A stretch of 6,860 nt of DNA from Bacteroidota bacterium (lineage in GTDB: Bacteria; Bacteroidota; Ignavibacteria; Ignavibacteriales; Ignavibacteriaceae), in NCBI GenBank assembly GCA_022567875.1, contig JADFGB010000058.1:1-6860 (forward strand), read 5' to 3'. The position numbers were made by a program, and so were the translations under genes. Positions within the stretch are counted from its first letter, which is position 1. Each line of letters begins with the position of its first letter. This document shows, one piece after another, positions 1-5,769 of this stretch. Below the pieces are notes generated by a model. That model made no database searches. It saw only the letters and a list, made by a program, of their open reading frames with translations, and had not been told where the DNA came from.

Positions 1-297
1 CACCCCTAAACGGGCGACCTCGGTTTGAAAAAACACTTCGTGCAAAAACTCGGTGTAAGCACATTCCCCGTAAGGACAGTTATCGCCCTGACAGTAGGAA
101 GGGAATCTAATTATTTTCATCACATAGTTGCACCCTCTGGCTTTGCGGCACACCTGGTAGATCTTTCCCTTCTCGCCACCACCCCAGAGTTTTTCTTTGT
201 CCGGAAGATACCATTCTTCTTTCGGATGGTGGACCCATTTCCCGGAAGAAGTTTTTTCGACTGGAAAACAAAACACATTTCCTATTTCTATTTTTTT
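1..297 (-). CDS. Giant-virus-type serine/threonine protein kinase, N-terminal part (partial, cut by left edge)
   Basis: An open frame of 99 codons runs off the left edge. Counting from the codon after the upstream stop, residues 39-47 (GGGEKGKIY) fit the kinase glycine-rich loop GxGxxGxV. Residues 56-63 (CNYVMKII) contain the VAIK-type lysine (K61), and residues 83-95 resemble helix C with a conserved glutamate (HEVFFQTEVA). A cysteine-rich insert lies between (YCQGDNCPYGEC, about 68-79). The C-x-YVMKI signature and the cysteines resemble kinases of Marseilleviruses and iridoviruses, from my knowledge of those families. The catalytic loop and DFG lie outside the window. The start is unclear: the only upstream in-frame ATG (310-312) is followed by TAA at 298-300, and GTG at 274-276 is the next possibility. 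G+C is near 48%, far above the rest. The frame and kinase motifs are clear; the viral origin is inferred. Confidence 0.68.
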
Positions 298-468
298 TTA
301 GTCGTCTGCCATTTATTACTACAAAGAAAAACCCACTCCCCGAATCAAAAGATGTTTCTTCTCTCGGAAAAAAGAGAAGAAAACTTAAACTTTCTAAATC
401 TTAAATCAAACGACGCCCGTACATTTCTATGAAATCTTAAAAGAAGAGATCGGTAATATCATTATCCT
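298..468. other. Transition zone between virus-like and bacterial DNA
   Basis: No convincing gene lies here. Composition shifts from near-balanced bases (left) to strongly AT-rich (right). On the minus strand there is an aborted start, ATG GCA GAC GAC TAA (298-312), directly in frame with the kinase-like frame. On the plus strand a 26-codon frame from ATG 352-354 to a stop at 430-432 (MFLLSEKREENLNFL...) contains the inverted repeat and matches nothing I recognise. The minus-strand frame just beyond the TPR stop reads LKDNDITDLFF and stops at 437-439. If the window is a chimera, the joint probably lies between about 430 and 470, but no duplicated target site or terminal repeat marks it. Confidence 0.5.
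354..383. repeat. Perfect 11-bp inverted repeat with 8-nt loop
   Basis: GTTTCTTCTCT at 354-364 is exactly complementary to AGAGAAGAAAC at 373-383, with the loop cggaaaaa between. It lies about 55 bp upstream of the kinase-like frame on the minus strand. Several giant viruses (first shown for Mimivirus) end transcripts at intergenic palindromes, so this could be the 3' end hairpin of a neighbouring viral gene. No U-run follows on either strand, so it is a poor bacterial intrinsic terminator. The structure is certain from the sequence; the role is inferred. Confidence 0.6.
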
Positions 469-1434
469 TCAAATGATTATCAGTCCTTTATTAAAACAAA
501 AATTACTACGCTGGTTTATATTTATTGTTTTAATAAAGTACTCAATTGCTTTTTCATTGTTATTAAGTTCGGAATAAATATTAGCAATGTTATAAACGTT
601 ATTTTCATCATTAGGATCATATTTGTATGAATTAATAAAACACTTCAAAGCGAAATGTACTCGTCCTAATTCAGTAAATATAATGCCCTTATTAAACCAA
701 GCTTGAGCAAATTCATCATCAATAGCTAAAGCAAAATCCAATGAACTAACCGCTTCTTCCTTTCTATTAATCGCAGATAAAAAAACACCCCTATTATACC
801 AGGCGTTTTCATTGTAAGGATATGTTTCTAAATATATATCAATAAATTCTATTGCGTTTTCATATTCATTTAGAGCATCAGAACACGAGGCTAAATCAAA
901 ATAAACTTCTTTATATTCATTATTAAGATTTATAGTTTTTAATAAACATTCTTTAGTTCTTATTAAATTATTTCCTCTAAAGGCTATCATACCTAAATTA
1001 TAATAGGCTTCGTCATTTGTCGGATCCAATTCAAGAACCATCTCCAAAGATTTTACAGCATCATCGTTAAATTCTAATCTTTCTTCAGATATTGATTTAT
1101 CAAGATATATTTCCACATCACAGGGATTTAAGGAAATTGCTTTATTAAAACAATCAATTGCCTCTTCAAATTCACAATCTATATTTAATAATATTCCTTT
1201 TTTATACCAATAATCAGAATTGTAGGGAGAGATTTCTAAAAGTTTATCAATAAAATAAATACCGTCAATAATATTTTCGTCTTCAACACAGTTATCTACA
1301 GTTCCTTCTACAGTTTCCATTGATAGAAATATTTTACCTTCATCAATAATTTTTCTGCACGAACTTATTTCTGCTTTCAAATTCTTTTCAAACTCTTTGA
1401 AATTATTTTCTGATGAAAAATTTAAATTAGACAT
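469..1434 (-). CDS. Tetratricopeptide-repeat (TPR) protein
   Basis: This 321-residue protein has an acidic N-terminal segment (about 1-70) with no signal peptide or membrane helix, then TPRs in register. Aromatic positions recur every 34 residues: W76, Y110, Y144, Y178, W212, W246, then about 280 and F314. That gives seven full repeats (about 72-309) of the form W-x-x-K/R-G ... A-I-x-x-F-x-K-A-I ... P. TPRs form a right-handed scaffold for protein-protein contacts, so a cytoplasmic adaptor is likely; no partner can be named. An eighth repeat begins at 310 (RSNFCFNKGLIII) and stops within its first helix. Reading one frame over adds LKDNDITDLFF before a stop at 437-439, so the end may be frameshifted or truncated. 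The ATG start is followed by a polar sequence; there is no Shine-Dalgarno, but a promoter-like site lies 30-60 bp upstream. It probably forms its own transcription unit downstream of sucC. Confidence 0.88.
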   Translation of the reverse strand: MSNLNFSSENNFKEFEKNLKAEISSCRKIIDEGKIFLSMETVEGTVDNCVEDENIIDGIYFIDKLLEISPYNSDYWYKKGILLNIDCEFEEAIDCFNKAISLNPCDVEIYLDKSISEERLEFNDDAVKSLEMVLELDPTNDEAYYNLGMIAFRGNNLIRTKECLLKTINLNNEYKEVYFDLASCSDALNEYENAIEFIDIYLETYPYNENAWYNRGVFLSAINRKEEAVSSLDFALAIDDEFAQAWFNKGIIFTELGRVHFALKCFINSYKYDPNDENNVYNIANIYSELNNNEKAIEYFIKTININQRSNFCFNKGLIII

Positions 1435-1446
1435 ATTATAATGATT

Positions 1447-1473
1447 AATAGTTTTAATTGATAAAAAACTATT
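1447..1473. repeat. AT-rich inverted repeat in the TPR gene leader/promoter
   Basis: AATAGTTTT (1447-1455) and AAAACTATT (1465-1473) form a perfect 9-bp stem with a 9-nt loop. The right arm covers the proposed -7 element of the TPR gene promoter, so the repeat could be an operator or a leader hairpin. In a region this AT-rich it could also be chance. No U-run follows it on the minus strand, so it does not look like a terminator. Confidence 0.3.
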
Positions 1474-1494
1474 ACTAATAAACTATAAAATCAA
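1464..1494 (-). promoter_or_regulatory. Putative Bacteroidota-type promoter of the TPR gene
   Basis: On the minus strand TTG (complement of 1492-1494) is followed after exactly 20 nt by TAGTTTTT (complement of 1464-1471). This is 7 of 8 to the Bacteroidota -7 element TAnnTTTG. It would leave a leader of roughly 20-30 nt before the ATG at 1434. The same TTG-N20 arrangement precedes sucC and lon, which raises confidence a little. AT-rich DNA makes chance matches easy. Confidence 0.35.
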
Positions 1495-1533
1495 GGTGAA
1501 TTATTTATAAAACTTTAGTATTATTCAACCTAA

Positions 1534-1567
1534 TAAAAAATAACCGTGCTATATTATTTGACAGGTT
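1534..1567 (-). terminator. Weak intrinsic-terminator-like site after sucC
   Basis: About 25 nt beyond the sucC stop, the minus-strand transcript can pair AACCTG (complement of 1562-1567) with CA(C)GGTT (complement of 1542-1548). The stem is six base pairs with one bulge and a 13-nt loop, followed by AUUUUUU. The position and U-run suit a terminator for sucC; the stem is short and bulged. Confidence 0.3.
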
Positions 1568-1589
1568 TATTTTAAATTAATTTTTATAA

Positions 1590-2756
1590 TTATTTTTTTA
1601 GAATGGCAGTTACTTTCTCAGCTGCTTCTTTTAAAGTACCAGCAACTTCAAAATTTAACTCTGAATTATTTAACAACACTCTTGCTTCTTTAGCGTTTGT
1701 GCCTTCAAGTCTAACAACAATAGGAACATTTATATCCATTTTATTTGCTGCATCAATAACGCCCTGAGCAACTCGGTCGCATCTAACAATACCACCAAAG
1801 ATATTTATTAAAATAGCTTTAACATTAGGATCTGAGAGAATAATTTTAAATCCGTTAGCAACAGTTGTTTTATTGGCTGCACCACCAACGTCTAAAAAAT
1901 TTGCTGGTTCACCACCGGCTAATTTTATGATGTCCATTGTTGCCATTGCTAATCCAGCTCCGTTAACCATACAGCCTACGTTTCCGTCAAGTTTTATATA
2001 ATTTAAATTGTACTTTGACGCTTCAATTTCAAGTGGGTCTTCTTCATCTATATCTCTGTATTCTATAATATCTTTGTGCCTGAATAAAGCATTATCATCA
2101 AAATTCATTTTAGCATCTAAAGCAACAATATCACCTTCTACAGTTACAACAAGAGGATTTATTTCTACAAGTGTACAATCTGATTTAGAGTAAGTATTGT
2201 ATAACGCAGTAAGAAATTTAACTGTTTTTTTGTGTTGTTGACCTTCAAGCCCCAGAGAAAAAGCAAGTTTTCTTGCTTGATAAGGCAATAATCCTAATTC
2301 AGGTTCTATAGTTTCCTTAACAATTTTTTCAGGAGATTCAGCAGCTACTTTTTCAATTTCCATTCCTCCTTCGGTAGAAACCATAACAACATTTTTACCA
2401 GAATCTCTATCCAACGTTATACCTACATATAATTCACTTTCTATATTCATTCCCTGTTCAATTAACATTTTTTTTACAATTCTGCCTTCAGCTCCGGTTT
2501 GTTGAGTAATTAATTTCATACCTAAAATTTCATCTGAAAATTGTTTTACTTCATCCAAACTTTTAGCAACTTTTATACCGCCGCCTTTACCTCTTCCTCC
2601 TGCGTGTATTTGAGCTTTTACTACCCAAACATTTCCACCGATATCTTCTTTGGCAATTTTAACAGCTTCTTCACTACTTAATGCAACTTTACCTTTCGGA
2701 ACCGGTACATTAAATTTTCTTAAGATTTCTTTACCTTGATATTCATGTATATTCAT
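1590..2756 (-). CDS. sucC: Succinyl-CoA synthetase (ADP- or GDP-forming), beta subunit
   Basis: The product is the nucleotide-binding subunit of the TCA-cycle enzyme that converts succinyl-CoA, ADP (or GDP) and phosphate to succinate, ATP (or GTP) and CoA in the cytoplasm. Its 388 residues equal the usual length for bacterial SucC. Visible signatures are the MNIHEYQGKEIL start, the ATP-grasp loop KAQIHAGGRGKGGG (47-60), and the metal-binding region with EINPL (198-202) and DAKMNFDDNA (214-223). The C-terminal CoA-ligase-type domain follows, with GAGLAMATMD (267-276 approx.), EPANFLDVGG (283-292), IFGGIVRCD (319-327) and VRLEGTN (348-354). The partner alpha subunit sucD is not next to it, which is unusual compared with proteobacterial sucCD operons. 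The start is fixed by the conserved N-terminus; no strong Shine-Dalgarno is present, only an A-rich stretch. It is divergent from the acyl-CoA synthetase. Nucleotide specificity cannot be told from sequence here. Confidence 0.97.
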   Translation of the reverse strand: MNIHEYQGKEILRKFNVPVPKGKVALSSEEAVKIAKEDIGGNVWVVKAQIHAGGRGKGGGIKVAKSLDEVKQFSDEILGMKLITQQTGAEGRIVKKMLIEQGMNIESELYVGITLDRDSGKNVVMVSTEGGMEIEKVAAESPEKIVKETIEPELGLLPYQARKLAFSLGLEGQQHKKTVKFLTALYNTYSKSDCTLVEINPLVVTVEGDIVALDAKMNFDDNALFRHKDIIEYRDIDEEDPLEIEASKYNLNYIKLDGNVGCMVNGAGLAMATMDIIKLAGGEPANFLDVGGAANKTTVANGFKIILSDPNVKAILINIFGGIVRCDRVAQGVIDAANKMDINVPIVVRLEGTNAKEARVLLNNSELNFEVAGTLKEAAEKVTAILKK

Positions 2757-2806
2757 TTTTTATCTTTTACTATTTAATCTGCAATTAAATATTTTTAAAA
2801 ATTGTG

Positions 2807-2837
2807 TAAAATTACTCCTTTAACTTTTGATAATCAA
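2807..2837 (-). promoter_or_regulatory. Putative Bacteroidota-type promoter of sucC
   Basis: On the minus strand TTG (complement of 2835-2837) is followed after 20 nt by TAATTTTA (complement of 2807-2814), 7 of 8 to TAnnTTTG. The implied leader before the sucC ATG at 2756 is about 45 nt. Spacing equals that of the candidates ahead of the TPR gene and lon. Confidence 0.38.
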
Positions 2838-3006
2838 TTTAAAGGTTCCATAATTTTTTAATCCGTATTCTATATTTTATTAAATTATAAATGTTGATTA
2901 TATATTAATAAAATTTGTAACATTAAAAACACTTTTTTTTAAGTTTGACAATAACTATCAAAAGAAGACAGCTATTGAATAATATTTTATCTTGAAAATA
3001 CCTTTC

Positions 3007-3012
3007 AGGAGA
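3007..3012 (+). promoter_or_regulatory. Shine-Dalgarno site of the acyl-CoA synthetase gene
   Basis: AGGAGA lies 5 nt before the ATG at 3018 and supports that start. It stands out because three of the other bacterial genes here (TPR, sucC and the phosphatase) show no clear Shine-Dalgarno. Confidence 0.75.
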
Positions 3013-3017
3013 ATTCT

Positions 3018-4841
3018 ATGCCTTTACTAAAAGAATGTAAAACTATACCGGAACTTTTTGATTTTTTAACAACGGATTACAGACCAAAGTCTAACAGCTT
3101 TATAATGAAGTATAAAGTCGACGGTAAGTATATCGGCATTACATATGAAGAATTCCGTGAAGAAACTGAAATTTTTTCTTTGGGTCTGGCATCTTTGGGT
3201 TTTAAGAAAGATGAAAAAATATCAATTATTTCTGAGAACAGACCTGAATGGATCTATGCCGATATGGCAATTTTAATTCTTGGTGGATTAGATGTTCCTC
3301 TCTATCCTTCACTTACAGCAGAATCAATTGAATTTATTCTTAACAACTCAGACTCAAAAGGGATTGTAGTTTCAACTAAATTTCAATTAAATAAAATTCT
3401 GAAAATCAAAAAAAAATGTAAATCACTAGAATTTATAATTGTATTAAATGAGTTTGAAAGAATTGAAGATAACACACCTATTTTCACATTCAAAGAAATC
3501 CAGGAAAAAGGTAAAGAGTTTAGATTAAAACATCCTAATTATTTTGCAGAGTCAATACAATTGGCTGATGAAAATGATTTATGTACAATCATTTATACAT
3601 CCGGTACAACCGGTATACCCAAAGGAGTTATGCTGACACATAAAAATATTCTATCAAACTCTAAAGCTGCATTAGAAGTTTTGCCAATCAAAGAGACAGA
3701 TATTTGGTTATCATTTTTACCACTTTCTCATATTTTTGAAAGAATGACTTCTTATTACACAGGGTTTGCATCAGGAGGAACAATATGTTTTGCTGAAAGC
3801 ATTGAAAAAATTTCAACTAATTTATTGGAAGTAAGACCAACTATAATGACATCTGTTCCCAGATTATTTGAAAGAATGTATGCTAAAATAATGAAAAAAG
3901 TTGAAACGCTTCCTAAGAAGAAACAAAAGATATTTTATTGGGCTTTAAATGTAAATAAAAAATATTACGAATTGAAAAAGCAAGAAAGAACTTCGTTCAT
4001 TTTAAATGCAAAACATAAACTTGCCGAAAAATTGGTCTGTAAAAAACTAAGAGCATTTACAGGTGGAAGATTAAGATTTTTTGTCTCTGGTGGGGCAGCT
4101 TTACCTAGAGAGTTAGCAGAATTTTTTGAAGCCATTGGTGTTTTAATAGTAGAGGGTTACGGACTTACAGAGACTTCACCGGTAATTGCAGCAAATAAAC
4201 CGGATGATTATAAATTTGGCTGTGTGGGAAAAGTTATGCCAAACCTTGAAGTAAAAATTGCATACGACGGTGAAATACTTGTTAAGGGACCAAGTATTAT
4301 GAAAGGCTACTACAAAAACAAAAAAGAAACAGATAAAGTACTGAAAGACGGATGGCTGTATACCGGGGATATAGGAGTATTTGATGCACAAGGTTTTTTA
4401 ATGATAACAGACAGAAAAAAACATTTATTCAAAACTTCGGCTGGCAAATATATAGCACCAACTCCAATTGAAAACTTGTTTTCTACAAGTAAATATATTG
4501 ACCAATTTGTTGTTATCGGTGATAGGAGAATGTTTATAAGTGCTTTGATTGTTCCTGATTTTGAAGCTATTAAACAATATGCGGATACAAATAGTATTAG
4601 ATACAAAGAAAACAAAGATTTAATTGCGAATAATGAAATTTACAAGCTTATAGAAAAGGATATGGCAAAATTCCAAAAACAGTTGGCTAATTTTGAACGT
4701 ATAAGAAAATTTGTTTTGCTGGATAAACCATTCACAATAGAAAACGGTGAGATAACTCCGAGCTTAAAAATAAAAAGAAAGGTAGTAGAACAAAGATATC
4801 AAAAATTGATTGACAGCATGTATGCCGCTCATAAAATTTAA
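3018..4841 (+). CDS. Long-chain acyl-CoA synthetase (AMP-forming fatty acid-CoA ligase)
   Basis: The product activates fatty acids with ATP and CoA through an acyl-adenylate, for phospholipid synthesis, recycling or beta-oxidation. Its 607 residues fit the long FAA1/COG1022-type bacterial synthetases rather than the ~560-residue FadD. Adenylate-forming motifs appear in order: P-loop YTSGTTGIPKG (193-203), PLSHIFER (235-242), FVSGGAALP (355-363), YGLTET (381-386), YTGD (448-451), and DRKKHLFKTSAGKYIAP (465-481). The C-terminal ITPSLKIKRK (579-588) holds the probable catalytic lysine, K584. No transmembrane segment is obvious; such enzymes are cytoplasmic or peripheral on the membrane. The ATG has AGGAGA 5 nt upstream. 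It is transcribed away from sucC, and its stop overlaps the stop of the convergent phosphatase gene. The exact chain-length preference cannot be read from sequence. The family call is secure. Confidence 0.95.
   Translation: MPLLKECKTIPELFDFLTTDYRPKSNSFIMKYKVDGKYIGITYEEFREETEIFSLGLASLGFKKDEKISIISENRPEWIYADMAILILGGLDVPLYPSLTAESIEFILNNSDSKGIVVSTKFQLNKILKIKKKCKSLEFIIVLNEFERIEDNTPIFTFKEIQEKGKEFRLKHPNYFAESIQLADENDLCTIIYTSGTTGIPKGVMLTHKNILSNSKAALEVLPIKETDIWLSFLPLSHIFERMTSYYTGFASGGTICFAESIEKISTNLLEVRPTIMTSVPRLFERMYAKIMKKVETLPKKKQKIFYWALNVNKKYYELKKQERTSFILNAKHKLAEKLVCKKLRAFTGGRLRFFVSGGAALPRELAEFFEAIGVLIVEGYGLTETSPVIAANKPDDYKFGCVGKVMPNLEVKIAYDGEILVKGPSIMKGYYKNKKETDKVLKDGWLYTGDIGVFDAQGFLMITDRKKHLFKTSAGKYIAPTPIENLFSTSKYIDQFVVIGDRRMFISALIVPDFEAIKQYADTNSIRYKENKDLIANNEIYKLIEKDMAKFQKQLANFERIRKFVLLDKPFTIENGEITPSLKIKRKVVEQRYQKLIDSMYAAHKI
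4838..4841. other. Tail-to-tail overlap of two stop codons (TTAA)
   Basis: The palindrome TTAA supplies the TAA stop of the acyl-CoA synthetase (4839-4841, plus) and the TAA stop of the phosphatase (4838-4840, minus). There is therefore no space for terminators between the genes, and each transcript must end inside the other gene or run on as antisense. Confidence 0.95.
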
Positions 4842-5605
4842 TTTTTAGACAGCAAATTTAATAACCTTTCTGTTACTTTTCCGTTAGTTACCAAAATCTG
4901 TTTTGAATAAATATCTATTTCCTCCCCCGAAAAATCAGTTACTGTTCCACCTGCTTCTTTACTAATAATCATCCCTGCACAAACGTCCCAAGGCTCTAAA
5001 TTGATTTCCCAAAATCCATCATAGATACCTTTTGCAACGTGGCAAATATCCAATGCTGCCGAACCTAAACGTCTAACTGCACGTGCAGATTTTGTGACAG
5101 CAGTAAATTTTTCAAAACTATGCTGTGGGTTATCTTTTACATTGTAAGCAAACCCTGTTGCAAGTAAACTTCTTCCAATTCTATCGTTGCTGCTTACTCT
5201 TATTTGTTTATCATTTGCAAAAGCACCGCTTCCATTTTCTGCAGAATAAACAATTTCATTCATTACATCGTAAACAACGCCTGCAATTATTTCATCTTTT
5301 TTTATTACACCAATAGATACTGCAAAAATAGGCAGTCCGTGTGTGAAATTAGTGGTACCGTCAAGCGGGTCTACAATCCAAAGATTATCGGAGCTGCCTT
5401 TACTGTTGCTACCTTCTTCAGCTAAGATACTATCCTTTGGATAATTTTTTTTAATAAAATTTATAATAGTTTTTTCAGACCTTTTATCAATTTCCGTTAC
5501 AAGATTTCCTTCATCCGTTTTGAATTCAACAATATTGTTTTTACCGAATCCTTCCCTGATAATGGAACCGGCTTCTTTTGAAATTTCGATAATATTTTTC
5601 AGCAT
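4838..5605 (-). CDS. Inositol monophosphatase family protein (SuhB-like phosphatase)
   Basis: This 255-residue cytoplasmic, Mg2+-dependent, Li+-sensitive-type phosphatase family hydrolyses inositol-1-phosphate or related sugar and nucleotide phosphates. The typical length is 250-270. Conserved parts are GNLVTEID (33-40), LAEEG (61-65, with a metal-binding Glu), and WIVDPLDGTTNFTHG (76-90, containing the D-P-L-D-G-T motif with metal ligands D79 and D82). RRLGSAALDICHVAKG (178-193) and EPWDVCAG (204-211, with metal ligand D207) follow. All metal ligands are present, so it should be active. Whether its substrate is inositol phosphate, histidinol phosphate or 3'-phosphoadenosine 5'-phosphate is open; the motifs favour the general IMPase/SuhB branch. 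The start has no Shine-Dalgarno, only A/T-rich sequence. The gene converges on the acyl-CoA synthetase with a 4-bp overlap (4838-4841) and diverges from lon. Confidence 0.94.
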   Translation of the reverse strand: MLKNIIEISKEAGSIIREGFGKNNIVEFKTDEGNLVTEIDKRSEKTIINFIKKNYPKDSILAEEGSNSKGSSDNLWIVDPLDGTTNFTHGLPIFAVSIGVIKKDEIIAGVVYDVMNEIVYSAENGSGAFANDKQIRVSSNDRIGRSLLATGFAYNVKDNPQHSFEKFTAVTKSARAVRRLGSAALDICHVAKGIYDGFWEINLEPWDVCAGMIISKEAGGTVTDFSGEEIDIYSKQILVTNGKVTERLLNLLSKN

Positions 5606-5702
5606 CTTTTAATTTTTAATATTTTTTAATATTCCAATATAAACATCAATCAATTTAATTTTGAAATTTAATACAAAGTTTATTTGTAACCGGGTTTATT
5701 TC

Positions 5703-5733
5703 TTGATAGCAGAAACGAATTTTGGTATATTTC
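5703..5733 (+). promoter_or_regulatory. Putative Bacteroidota-type promoter of lon
   Basis: TTG at 5703-5705 is followed after 20 nt by TATATTTC (5726-5733), 7 of 8 to the -7 consensus TAnnTTTG. This would start transcription near 5740 and give a leader of about 30 nt before the GTG at 5770. Confidence 0.4.
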
Positions 5734-5760
5734 GGAACCAATTTTAAGCTTGTAAATTAA

Positions 5761-5764
5761 AGGG
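5761..5764 (+). promoter_or_regulatory. Shine-Dalgarno site deciding the GTG start of lon
   Basis: AGGG within AAAGGGAA, 5 nt before GTG 5770. With the in-frame stop at 5758-5760 it makes GTG the only reasonable start, since the next in-frame ATG lies inside the LON domain. Confidence 0.7.
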
Positions 5765-5769
5765 AATTC

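Larger units (their letters stand above)
2757..3017. promoter_or_regulatory. Divergent intergenic region between sucC and the acyl-CoA synthetase gene
   Basis: A 261-bp, very AT-rich gap that must hold the promoters of two divergent genes. The minus-strand candidate for sucC is listed separately. For the plus-strand gene a weak candidate is TTG at 2827-2829, then 21 nt, then TAATTTTT at 2851-2858, which implies a leader of about 150 nt. TTGACA at 2945-2950 lacks a well-spaced -10. There is a run of nine T at 2932-2940 (approx.). I see no riboswitch-like structure and no clear FadR/FapR-type palindrome. Confidence 0.4.
5606..5769. promoter_or_regulatory. Divergent intergenic region between the phosphatase gene and lon
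   Basis: A 164-bp AT-rich gap. Next to the phosphatase start it carries imperfect tandem copies of TTTTAAT (about 5607-5635), probably low-complexity sequence. A promoter-like site for lon is listed separately. No promoter with convincing spacing was found for the phosphatase. No CIRCE element (TTAGCACTC-N9-GAGTGCTAA) is present, so HrcA control of lon is not suggested. Confidence 0.45.

Noticed and set aside
25..432. 135-codon plus-strand frame
   Set aside because: It is the antisense of the kinase-like frame over 25-297, shows no recognisable domain, and gains its length from the balanced composition there. Its last 26 codons (from ATG 352) are noted only as an unrecognised possibility.
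431..574. Plus-strand frame EILKEEIGNIIILQMIIS... crossing the joint
   Set aside because: It looks protein-like for a dozen residues, but it has no ATG at its start and lies opposite the well-supported TPR gene.
2008..2193. 61-codon plus-strand serine-rich frame
   Set aside because: It is antisense to the conserved core of sucC.
2945..2950. TTGACA as a -35 box for the acyl-CoA synthetase
   Set aside because: No TATAAT-like or TAnnTTTG-like element lies at an acceptable distance downstream.
4176..4615. Two minus-strand frames of 71 and 101 codons
   Set aside because: Both lie wholly inside the acyl-CoA synthetase coding region, which has strong motifs on the plus strand; they are shadow frames.
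5125..5425. Two plus-strand frames of 63 and 73 codons
   Set aside because: They are antisense to the conserved metal-site region of the phosphatase and have the biased, repetitive composition of shadow frames.
5607..5635. Tandem TTTTAAT units upstream of the phosphatase start
   Set aside because: The units are imperfect and sit in AT-rich low-complexity sequence; they are too weak to call a regulatory repeat.
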